NCBI GenBank assembly: GCA_018971925.1
Contig: JAGWZT010000099.1
Coordinates: 1 to 7,031 of the forward strand
Length of the DNA stretch: 7,031 nt
From: Lysobacteraceae bacterium
GTDB lineage: Bacteria > Pseudomonadota > Gammaproteobacteria > Xanthomonadales > Rhodanobacteraceae
Reading direction: 5' to 3'
The translations under genes and the position numbers were made by a program. Positions within the stretch are counted from its first letter, which is position 1; each line of letters opens with the position of its first letter. The notes under the pieces were generated by a model. The model saw only the letters and a list, made by a program, of their open reading frames with translations. It ran no database searches and was not told where the DNA came from. Positions 1 through 5,588 of the stretch are shown in pieces.

Positions 1-1
1 G

Positions 2-109
2 ATGACCGGCGCGGCGGTGTCGCCGTCGATCGAGGACACTGTGTACCTCGCCGGACGAGAGGTTGCCTTGAAGCGCATCGATGATGCGATCGCGCGAATT
101 GGCGCGTGA
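2..109 (+). CDS. 3' end of an unidentified protein (partial)
   Basis: An open frame enters from the left edge and stops with TGA at 107-109. It encodes about 35 residues ending in ALKRIDDAIARIGA. Third codon positions are almost all G or C, as in the other genes here, so this is very probably the coding end of a longer gene. The ATG at 2-4 is more likely internal than a true start. The last 15 or so residues look like a charged amphipathic helix. I do not recognise the family, and the fragment is too short to assign a function. No terminator hairpin with a T-run follows it. Confidence 0.6.
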   Translation: MTGAAVSPSIEDTVYLAGREVALKRIDDAIARIGA

Positions 110-177
110 ATCTTCACCTTCGAGTACGAAGATCTGAGAGAAGTGATGCGGAGTGGCAGAGAGGCAGCCTTGCTTCC

Positions 178-297
178 CCCTTCGGCACGAAGGGCGGAGC
201 GAAAGCGAACGCGCGCGAAGCGCGACGAGGGATGGCTTTTCAAGCGAAAGCGCATCCCCCCGCGCCTGCGGCGCGACCCCCTTCCTGCGGAAGAGGG
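178..297. repeat. Run of five consecutive hairpins (REP-like or structured intergenic element)
   Basis: The sequence folds into five adjacent stem-loops. (A) 178-184 pairs with 188-194, 7 bp, loop GCA. (B) 212-216 pairs with 220-224, 5 bp, loop GAA. (C) 229-239 pairs with 247-258, 11 bp with one bulged G at 252. (D) 261-266 pairs with 270-275, 6 bp, loop TGC. (E) 278-285 pairs with 289-297, 8 bp with one bulged A at 294. The two outer hairpins resemble each other: both open with CCCCCTTC. Reading frames cross the region, but their products are rich in Arg, Ala, Ser and Pro without any domain, and several frames are open at once, as expected for GC-rich non-coding DNA. It is probably a dispersed palindromic repeat or a structured RNA. 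Nothing here decides between these. Confidence 0.5.
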
Positions 298-354
298 TGA
301 ACGCGTTCCTACCTCTCGCACCATTGATCCCCGGTTTCGAACCTCGTCATACCC

Positions 355-657
355 ATGCAAGACCTTCTGCAAAAACTCCTGCGAGGTGTGGACCCCGGAA
401 CCCCCGGTGCCTTCTGGCGGTTGCTGCACAACATGCTGGTATTGGTGCCGTGGTGGCCGCTGATGTGGTTCACGGTCGCATGCGCGATCGTGGGTGCCGT
501 GATCGGCTGGTGGCGCGGAAGGATGGCGCTGGGCATCGCGCTCGGATTGGTGGTGGGGCCGATCGCGTGGATGGCGTTGTGGGCGCTGTCGCCGGGGCGT
601 TACGGGCCGGCGCGGCGGCGGCTCGATCGGCAGCAAGCGCAACGGAAGGTGGCTTGA
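355..657 (+). CDS. Small two-helix inner-membrane protein, function unknown
   Basis: This encodes a 100-residue protein. The N-terminal 25 residues are amphipathic (MQDLLQKLLRGVDPG). Two hydrophobic, Trp-rich segments follow at about residues 27-51 and 57-80, separated by the basic turn WWRGR. The tail is strongly basic (RRRLDRQQAQRK). The positive turn and tail predict both on the cytoplasmic side if the helices are separated differently from a simple hairpin, so topology is uncertain. GC-rich third positions support real coding. There is no clear Shine-Dalgarno sequence before the ATG, and Met27 (433-435) is a possible alternative start. I do not recognise the family. No partner is evident: zur follows after about 97 bp and looks separately transcribed. 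Confidence 0.65.
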   Translation: MQDLLQKLLRGVDPGTPGAFWRLLHNMLVLVPWWPLMWFTVACAIVGAVIGWWRGRMALGIALGLVVGPIAWMALWALSPGRYGPARRRLDRQQAQRKVA

Positions 658-742
658 CGGGATGGCTGCGGGTGCAGCGGCGCTTGCAATCGAATGCGGT
701 CGCCCAGACATAGACGGGCAGCGCGCATTTCGGCGCGAGCGT

Positions 743-748
743 TAGAAT
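743..748 (+). promoter_or_regulatory. Candidate -10 element of zur, possibly giving a leaderless transcript
   Basis: TAGAAT lies only 6 bases before the zur start codon at 755. Transcription from it would begin at or next to the A of ATG, giving a leaderless or nearly leaderless mRNA. This fits the absence of a Shine-Dalgarno sequence. No convincing -35 hexamer sits 16-18 bases upstream, so the call is weak. No Zur-box-like palindrome is visible here, so autoregulation is not supported. Confidence 0.3.
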
Positions 749-754
749 GAAGTC

Positions 755-1231
755 ATGGCCGCCGCACGCAAGGTTTCGCACCACCATCACCACGATGCCG
801 CAGGCATCGTGCGCGAGGTGGAGCGCGAGTGCATGTCGCGCGGTTTGCGCCTGACCCCGCTGCGCCGCGAGGTGCTGGAATTGGTCGCGAAGGCGCGCAA
901 GCCCGTCAAGGCGTATGACTTGCTCGAATCCTTGCGCGACAACCATGCCGGCGCCGCGCCGCCCACGGTGTACCGCGCGCTCGATTTCCTGCTCGAAAAC
1001 GGGTTCATCCACAAGCTGGAATCGATCAACGCGTTCGTGTTCTGCCAGCACCCCGCCGAAGCGCACCAGGTGCCGTTCCTGATCTGCGACAAGTGCGAGA
1101 ACGCGACCGAAGTGTGCGATGAAGGCGCGATCGCGAAGCTGATCGAGCAGCAGGCGCGCGGATTCGGCTTCCGCGCCAAGGCACAGACCCTGGAAGTTCA
1201 CGGCGTCTGCACGCGCTGCAGCTCGACCTGA
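755..1231 (+). CDS. zur: Zinc uptake regulator Zur (Fur family)
   Basis: This 158-residue cytoplasmic repressor belongs to the Fur family. With zinc bound it dimerises on palindromic operators and shuts off zinc acquisition genes. The N-terminal winged helix carries the signature LRLTPLRREVLELV (31-44) and PPTVYRALDFLLENG (69-83), which closely resembles E. coli Zur from memory. Structural zinc ligands are Cys111/Cys114 (CDKC) and Cys152/Cys155 (CTRC). By alignment with E. coli Zur, the regulatory site is His86, Cys97, His104 and Glu119; all are present. An unusual run of five histidines (9-13) precedes the DNA-binding domain. Length is close to the E. coli protein (about 171) but without its His-containing C-terminal tail. 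The start at 755 keeps the full first helix. Two Zur-type operators lie downstream (1312-1334, 3598-3620), supporting Zur over Fur, PerR or Nur. Confidence 0.95.
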   Translation: MAAARKVSHHHHHDAAGIVREVERECMSRGLRLTPLRREVLELVAKARKPVKAYDLLESLRDNHAGAAPPTVYRALDFLLENGFIHKLESINAFVFCQHPAEAHQVPFLICDKCENATEVCDEGAIAKLIEQQARGFGFRAKAQTLEVHGVCTRCSST

Positions 1232-1297
1232 TCGAGCCGCGTTTCCCTTCTCCGTCCTGGTCTGTCGTCCGCACGCGCACGGGCGATTTCCTTCGTA

Positions 1298-1326
1298 TTG
1301 CGATCGTGCATGAAATGTTATAACAT
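1298..1326 (+). promoter_or_regulatory. Candidate promoter of the TonB receptor gene
   Basis: TTGCGA (1298-1303) and TAACAT (1321-1326) are 17 bases apart. An overlapping alternative -10, TATAAC, lies at 1319-1324. Either -10 sits inside the Zur operator, so bound repressor would exclude RNA polymerase. The predicted start near 1333 leaves a leader of about 30 bases. No strong Shine-Dalgarno sequence precedes the ATG at 1365. Confidence 0.5.
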
Positions 1327-1334
1327 AACAATTC
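1312..1334. promoter_or_regulatory. Zur box upstream of the TonB receptor gene
   Basis: This 23-bp imperfect palindrome starts GAAATGTTATA, has a central A, and ends CATAACAATTC. The left arm matches 9 of 11 positions of the reverse complement of the right arm. From memory it differs from the gammaproteobacterial Zur consensus (GAAATGTTATA-N-TATAACATTTC) at two positions. The core ATGTTATAACAT (1315-1326) is a perfect 12-bp palindrome. It is strikingly AT-rich within GC-rich DNA. It lies in the 133-bp gap between zur and the receptor gene and overlaps the receptor's -10 region, the geometry of a repression site. Confidence 0.9.
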
Positions 1335-1364
1335 ATTGATCCGATCAGCCAAATCCCGACCCAC

Positions 1365-3554
1365 ATGCACCGCAAAATCCTTGTCACGATCCTGGTGGCC
1401 TTGTCGGGCCTGACCCACGCAGCCGCAATTGCCGACGAAATACCTTTCGGGCAACAGCAGGCCACGCCCACCGGCACAGGGGCCCATGGCGTGGTTTCGG
1501 CGCCCGTGGCTTCGAGTCGGACGGATGCGCCACTGACACTGGACACCGTACAAGTCAGCGCGAGCCTCGATCGCGCGCGCAACGCGCTTTCGCCGGATAC
1601 CGGCACCAGTCAGACCGTGTTCGACCGCAAGGCCATCCGCCAAATGCCGCAGGGCGACAACACGCCGCTCAACCAGGTGCTGCTGCAGGCGCCCGGCGTG
1701 GTGCAGGATTCGTTCGGCCAACTGCACGTGCGCGGCGATCATGCCAACCTCCAATACCGGATCGACGGCATCATCATTCCGGAGAGCATCAGCGGTTTTG
1801 GCCAGACGCTGGACGTGCGTTCGATCGAGTCATTGAAGTTCATGACCGGTGCGCTGCCCGCGCAATTTGGCTATCGGACCGCGGGCGTGATCGACATCAC
1901 CACCAAGTCCGGCGCGCAACTGGGCAACGGCGGCAGCGTGGGTGTGTACGGCGGTTCGCACGGAACGCTGGAACCCAGTTTCGAGGTGCACGGCAACCAG
2001 GGCCGCTGGTCGTATTACCTGACCGCAGATTTCCTCCAGAGCGACATCGGCATCGAGAACCCGACGCCGTCGCGCGATGCCATCCATGATCACTCCAACC
2101 AGGTGAAATCCTTCGGCTACGTTTCCTACTTGATCAATGGCGCCACGCGCGCTGGCTTCTATTTCGGCACCGCCGACAACCGCTTCCAGATCCCGAACAA
2201 CCCGGGGCAGAAGCCGCAGTTCGTGTATGGCGACATCAGCGATTTCGATTCCGCGAAGTTGAACGAGAACCAGCGCGAGGTCACGCGCTTCGGCGTGTTC
2301 AGTCTCCAGGGCCATGCCGATGGCATCGACACCGATTACCGGATCGCGCTGGGCCAGCGCTACACCAGCGTCAACTTTCAGCCGGATGCGGTCGGTGACC
2401 TGATGTTCAACGGCGTGGCCTCCACCGTGGGACGCGGCAACCGCGCCGACACCCTGCAAGCCGATTTCTCGACACCGCTCGGCGAATCCCACCTGCTGCG
2501 CTATGGCCTGTATGCGGACGCCGAGCATGCGGTGTCGAACAACGACTCGCTGGTGTTTCCCGCCGATGCCGAGGGCAATCAAACCTCGACGATCCCGTTC
2601 GCGATCGCGGACGATCACCGCAAGCAGGCCCGGACCTACGGCGTGTATGTGCAGGATCAGTGGCAAGTCGCCGATGCCTTGGTGGTCAATGTCGGCCTGC
2701 GTGCCGATCACGTGCACGCCTACGTCAACGAGGGCCAGATCAGCCCCCGTGCGGGTTTGGTATGGAATGTTTCATCGGGCACCACGCTGCACGCCGGTTA
2801 CGCGCGCTATTTCACGCCGCCGCCCACCGAGCTGATCGCGCCGGCCGACATCATCCTGTACCAAGGCACCACCAACCAGTTGCCGAACGACGAGGCCGGC
2901 AACGTGAAGTCGGAACGCTCGAATTATTACGACGTCGGGGTGTCGCAGAAGGTCGGGCGACACCTGACGCTGGGCATCGATGCCTACTACAGGCAGGTGA
3001 ATTATTTGCAGGACGAAGGCCAGTTCGGCGCGGCGCTGGTGTTTTCACCGTTCAACTACGCGCGCGGGCGCGTGCGCGGCGTCGAGTTCTCCGCCAATTA
3101 CGAGAACGGTCCGTGGAGCGGGTATTTCAATCTCGCGCAGAGCCGGGCGATGGGCAAGGGCATCATTTCCGGGCAATACAACTTTGACGAAGACGAATTG
3201 GCGTATATCGACACGCACTGGGTGCATCTCGACCACGACCAGAAACTGGAGGGCTCGGGTGGCCTGAGCTACGGGATCGATGCCGGCACGCGTATCGGCG
3301 CTGACTTCGTGTACGGCAGCGGGCTGCGGCGCGGATTCGCCAATACCGCGTCGCTGCCGTCGTATTTCCAGTTGAACCTCAGCCTGACCCACGCGTTCAG
3401 CCTGCCGGGTCTCGGCAGACTGGAAGGCCGGCTGGCCGTGATCAATGCGCTCGACCGGGTGTACGAGTTGCGCGACGGCTCCGGCATTGGCGTAGGCGCG
3501 CCCCAGTACGGACCCGAACGCGGCTTTTTCGTCGGTTTCAGCAAGGAATTCTGA
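1365..3554 (+). CDS. TonB-dependent outer-membrane receptor, probably for zinc or a zinc chelate
   Basis: This 729-residue protein has a classical signal peptide (basic MHRK, hydrophobic stretch, cleavage probably near THAAA at 18-22). A TonB-box-like segment, DTVQVSA, is at 60-66. The plug domain (about 75-185) includes LNQVLLQAPGVVQDSFGQLHV, with YRIDG at 131-135 and the plug end VIDITTKSG at about 175-183. The remaining 540 or so residues alternate as beta strands and loops and end in a terminal Phe, typical of outer-membrane barrels. Histidine/aspartate clusters occur at 241-243 (HDH) and 616-625 (DTHWVHLDHD); the second may be a conserved motif of this subfamily and not a metal site. Such receptors take up ligand using energy from TonB-ExbB-ExbD. 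The substrate is inferred from the Zur box at 1312-1334 and the adjoining zur. Siderophore, cobalamin or another ligand cannot be excluded from sequence. Confidence 0.92.
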   Translation: MHRKILVTILVALSGLTHAAAIADEIPFGQQQATPTGTGAHGVVSAPVASSRTDAPLTLDTVQVSASLDRARNALSPDTGTSQTVFDRKAIRQMPQGDNTPLNQVLLQAPGVVQDSFGQLHVRGDHANLQYRIDGIIIPESISGFGQTLDVRSIESLKFMTGALPAQFGYRTAGVIDITTKSGAQLGNGGSVGVYGGSHGTLEPSFEVHGNQGRWSYYLTADFLQSDIGIENPTPSRDAIHDHSNQVKSFGYVSYLINGATRAGFYFGTADNRFQIPNNPGQKPQFVYGDISDFDSAKLNENQREVTRFGVFSLQGHADGIDTDYRIALGQRYTSVNFQPDAVGDLMFNGVASTVGRGNRADTLQADFSTPLGESHLLRYGLYADAEHAVSNNDSLVFPADAEGNQTSTIPFAIADDHRKQARTYGVYVQDQWQVADALVVNVGLRADHVHAYVNEGQISPRAGLVWNVSSGTTLHAGYARYFTPPPTELIAPADIILYQGTTNQLPNDEAGNVKSERSNYYDVGVSQKVGRHLTLGIDAYYRQVNYLQDEGQFGAALVFSPFNYARGRVRGVEFSANYENGPWSGYFNLAQSRAMGKGIISGQYNFDEDELAYIDTHWVHLDHDQKLEGSGGLSYGIDAGTRIGADFVYGSGLRRGFANTASLPSYFQLNLSLTHAFSLPGLGRLEGRLAVINALDRVYELRDGSGIGVGAPQYGPERGFFVGFSKEF

Positions 3555-3597
3555 ACGGCACGCCGGTTTGAAGGCTGGTCGCCGTCCCCGGTGCATG

Positions 3598-3620
3598 GAA
3601 ATGTTATAATGTTGCGTAAC
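3598..3620. promoter_or_regulatory. Second Zur box, overlapping the -10 of the MerC-like gene
   Basis: The left arm and centre, GAAATGTTATAAT, match the Zur consensus exactly. The right arm (GTTGCGTAAC) is degenerate, matching at only about 4 of 10 positions. The 13-base left part is shared with the receptor's operator apart from its last base. The site contains a perfect TATAAT (3605-3610), the probable -10, though no good -35 is seen. It lies 43 bases after the receptor's stop codon, so the MerC-like gene appears to have its own Zur-controlled promoter. The asymmetric arms suggest weaker binding than at 1312-1334. Confidence 0.75.
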
Positions 3621-3695
3621 CAACTGGAGCCAAGGCTCGATTCCGAAGGTGCACGCCGTGACGCGGCAAGCATCGTCGGCGAGGTTTCCGCGCAG

Positions 3696-4187
3696 ATGGA
3701 CATGCCTTTCGTCCAACCCGTTTCCGTACCTGCCGTGCTGCCGCCGGTTCACGCATCGCCGCGGCGCTTCGCCGCGCTGGTCGATCGTGTCGGTGCCACG
3801 GCATCGCTGTTGTGCGCGGTGCATTGCATGCTGCTGCCGTTCGTGCTGGCGCTGCTGCCGTTGATCGGGCTGGAGTTCCTGGCCGGGCACACCTTCGAAC
3901 GGATTTTCGTGGCTTGTGCGGCCGCGCTGGCCAGCGCCAGCATCCTCGTGGCCTACCGCCGCCACCGGCATCCGCACGCGCTGTTCCTGATGGTTCCGGG
4001 AATCGTGCTGCTGGTGCTGGGCGTGGCCATCGACATCAATGCCCATGTCGCGATCCATACCGCCAGCGTCGTCACGGGCGGCCTGCTGGTCGCCAGCGCC
4101 CACGTTACGAACCTGGTGCTGGCGCACCGGCATCGCCACGCGACCTGTACTCGAACGAGCATGTGGGGTTCCCGGGGAAACCCCTGA
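3696..4187 (+). CDS. MerC-domain inner-membrane protein, Zur-controlled
   Basis: This 163-residue membrane protein matches the MerC family (inner-membrane proteins first known from mercury uptake). The family opening is seen at about residues 30-50: DRVGATASLLCAVHCMLLPF, with the thiol pair Cys40/Cys44 (CAVHC) in helix 1. Four hydrophobic segments fall at about 34-60, 68-87, 96-113 and 122-143. The third and fourth are joined by DINAHVAIHTA. The C-terminal end is His/Arg-rich (HRHRHATC, 144-151) and probably cytoplasmic. The frame is open from a GTG at 3591, but that start lies before the TATAAT at 3605-3610 and the Zur box. I therefore chose the ATG at 3696, preceded by GAGG (3681-3684); Met3 at 3702 is also possible. 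No merR, merT, merP or merA is nearby, so mercury resistance is unlikely. A role in zinc transport is inferred from the operator. Confidence 0.85.
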   Translation: MDMPFVQPVSVPAVLPPVHASPRRFAALVDRVGATASLLCAVHCMLLPFVLALLPLIGLEFLAGHTFERIFVACAAALASASILVAYRRHRHPHALFLMVPGIVLLVLGVAIDINAHVAIHTASVVTGGLLVASAHVTNLVLAHRHRHATCTRTSMWGSRGNP

Positions 4188-4257
4188 AGGACCTGCTGCG
4201 CTCGGTGGCTTGCGCGCCGGCGGTGCTCGCCATGTTCACGTGATTGTGTAACGCCGG

Positions 4258-5223
4258 ATGCATGCTTACGCTGCGCGAATGGCGCATTCGCACGACCGCG
4301 GTCAAGACCATGAACATGCCGACGGCGGCAGCCGTGGCCGGCTGGCGTTCGCGTTCGCGCTGACTTGTTTGATGCTCGTCGTCGAGGCGTTGGGCGGCTG
4401 GTGGTCCGGGTCGCTGGCGCTGCTCGCCGACGCCGCGCACATGCTGGTGGACGCGGGCGCGCTTGCGCTGGCGTGGGCGGCGGCGGCGTATGCGCTGAAG
4501 CCAGCTGACGCGCGCCGCAGCTTCGGTTACGCGCGCATGGAAGTGCTGGCCGGGTTCGTCAATGCGCTGGTGCAGTTGCTGCTGGTCGCAGGCATAGCCT
4601 ACGAGGCGATCCGGCGTCTGCTGGCGCTCGACAGCATCCATATCGAATCAGGGGTGATGCTGGTCGTCGCCGCAGTCGGCCTGGCCGTGAATGCGATCGT
4701 GCTGCGCAGCCAGCACGGCAACGACCATGAAAATCTCAACACTGCCGGGGCGCGCCTGCACGTGTTCGGCGATCTTCTCGGTTCCGTCGCCACCGTGCTC
4801 GCGGCGTTGCTGGTGCGCTATCTGGGCTGGGAGTGGGCCGACCCCGCGCTGTCGTTGCTGGTATCGCTGCTGATCCTGCGCGGCGCGTTCGTGCTGCTGA
4901 AACGTTCTTCGCACATCCTGCTGGAAGGCGTGCCGGAGGGCGTCGCACCCGAGGCGATCCGGGCGGCCCTGGTCACGGCCGACCCCGCGATTGCCGAAGT
5001 CCACCACCTGCACGTCTGGCAGATCGCGTCCGGCTCGCGCATGGCCACCCTGCACGCACGGTTGCGCGAAGGCGGCGATGCGCAACAGGCGTTACGCTCG
5101 GTCCAGCAGGTCCTGCGCGAACGTTTTTCGATCAGCCACGTGACGGTGCAGATCGAGTCCAGCGATTGCCTCGATCCTGAATCCGGTTGCCGGGATTCCG
5201 GGCACGGCGACGGGCACGGTTGA
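4258..5223 (+). CDS. Cation diffusion facilitator (Zn2+/H+ antiporter, CzcD/ZitB type)
   Basis: This 321-residue inner-membrane exporter belongs to the CDF family, which moves Zn2+ and related divalent metals out of the cytoplasm in exchange for protons. Six helices are seen at about 30-48, 53-79, 96-118, 131-149, 166-187 and 194-214. The transport site is the HxxxD pair in helix 2 (His61, Asp65 in LLADAAHMLVD) and in helix 5 (His168, Asp172 in HVFGDLLGS), the His/Asp pattern of zinc-transporting members. The cytoplasmic domain (about 223-300) contains VHHLHVWQI (248-256). Both ends are His-rich (MAHSHDRGQDHEH; GHGDGHG). Translation may instead begin at Met8 (4279), a more family-typical N-terminus; neither ATG has a clear Shine-Dalgarno. 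It begins 70 bp after the MerC-like gene with no terminator between, so co-transcription is possible. Confidence 0.92.
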   Translation: MHAYAARMAHSHDRGQDHEHADGGSRGRLAFAFALTCLMLVVEALGGWWSGSLALLADAAHMLVDAGALALAWAAAAYALKPADARRSFGYARMEVLAGFVNALVQLLLVAGIAYEAIRRLLALDSIHIESGVMLVVAAVGLAVNAIVLRSQHGNDHENLNTAGARLHVFGDLLGSVATVLAALLVRYLGWEWADPALSLLVSLLILRGAFVLLKRSSHILLEGVPEGVAPEAIRAALVTADPAIAEVHHLHVWQIASGSRMATLHARLREGGDAQQALRSVQQVLRERFSISHVTVQIESSDCLDPESGCRDSGHGDGHG

Positions 5224-5269
5224 CGCCGCGCGGGCGACATGAGCCGGCGCACCCGCGGGCAACCCTGCA

Positions 5270-5299
5270 CTGACCGGCACGCCGGCGTGCTGTTACCAT
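5270..5299 (+). promoter_or_regulatory. Promoter of the bTHX gene with a palindrome in its spacer
   Basis: CTGACC (5270-5275) and TACCAT (5294-5299) are 18 bases apart, a fair sigma-70 pair. The spacer holds a perfect 14-bp palindrome, GCACGCCGGCGTGC (5277-5290), which could be an operator or chance in GC-rich DNA. Transcription would start near 5306, giving a leader of about 48 bases. Confidence 0.5.
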
Positions 5300-5307
5300 G
5301 CGGGCAA

Positions 5308-5324
5308 CCGCGCATGCTGCGCGG
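5308..5324 (+). other. Leader hairpin of the bTHX mRNA
   Basis: CCGCGC (5308-5313) pairs perfectly with GCGCGG (5319-5324) around the loop ATGCT. It sits at the predicted 5' end of the transcript, about 30 bases before the start codon. It may stabilise the mRNA or act in ribosomal autoregulation; the sequence gives no direct evidence for either. Confidence 0.4.
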
Positions 5325-5353
5325 ATTCCACACGACCACAAACGGGAACCGAC

Positions 5354-5542
5354 ATGGGCAAGGGCGACAAGAAGACACGCAAGGGCAAGATCTACGCGGG
5401 CAGCCACGGCAACACCCGTCCGCATTCGGCGAAGTCGAAGGCGGCGGTGAAGAGAACGGCCGCCAAGGTTGCCAAGCCGGCCACCCGCGCGCCCGCCAAG
5501 AAGGTGGCGGCGAAGAAGGCTGCTCCGAAGAAGTCCGCGTAA
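5354..5542 (+). CDS. Small-subunit ribosomal protein bTHX, with an Ala/Lys-rich tail
   Basis: This 62-residue very basic protein begins MGKGDKKTRKGKIYAGSHG, closely resembling the Thermus 30S protein THX (MGKGDRRTRRGKIWRG as remembered). That protein lies in a cavity at the head of the 30S subunit and stabilises the 16S rRNA fold. The Thermus form is only about 26-27 residues, ending soon after the matching core. Here residues 24-62 add a low-complexity tail of Lys, Ala and Pro with repeats such as KKVAAKKAAPKK, like histone H1-type bacterial tails. A weak GGGA (5344-5347) precedes the ATG. The gene has its own promoter and terminator. Despite the tail, the core match makes bTHX a better call than a nucleoid protein. 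Confidence 0.85.
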   Translation: MGKGDKKTRKGKIYAGSHGNTRPHSAKSKAAVKRTAAKVAKPATRAPAKKVAAKKAAPKKSA

Positions 5543-5562
5543 CCCGCGGTCAGGTTTTTGCG

Positions 5563-5588
5563 AAAAGGCCCCGCACGCGGGGCCTTTT
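5563..5588. terminator. Bidirectional intrinsic terminator between bTHX and hutI
   Basis: GGCCCCG (5567-5573) pairs with CGGGGCC (5578-5584) around the tetraloop CACG. AAAA (5563-5566) and TTTT (5585-5588) flank the stem, so each strand gives a GC stem followed by a U-run. It lies 21 bases after the bTHX stop and directly abuts the hutI stop codon (5588-5590, read on the minus strand), so it serves both convergent genes. Confidence 0.92.

Noticed and set aside
333..343. GGTTTCGAACC, resembling a tRNA T-arm
   Set aside because: No acceptor stem, anticodon arm or D arm can be built around it on either strand, so it is not a tRNA or a clear tRNA remnant.
153..713. 186-residue plus-strand frame covering the hairpin region and the small membrane gene
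   Set aside because: It runs out of frame over the better-supported gene at 355-657, and its first half translates the palindromic element.
470..1606. 378-residue reading frame on the minus strand
   Set aside because: It lies antisense to zur and the receptor start, crosses the Zur operator, and has no recognisable domain. It is a by-product of GC-rich codon use.
3045..4139. 364-residue minus-strand frame rich in Gln, Arg and His
   Set aside because: It is antisense to the receptor end and the MerC-like gene and spans their operator. Its composition is that of reversed membrane-protein codons.
4165..4184. GGGGTT/AACCCC hairpin at the end of the MerC-like gene
   Set aside because: It lacks a following T-run, so it does not qualify as an intrinsic terminator. 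It may slow read-through but I do not call it.
3696..4187. Mercury resistance operon member
   Set aside because: Only the MerC domain is present. There is no merR, merT, merP or merA, and the promoter carries a Zur-type box and not a MerR-type site.
4220..4257. A third Zur box upstream of the CDF gene
   Set aside because: ATGTT and TGTAAC occur there, but spacing and intervening bases do not match the 23-bp palindrome.
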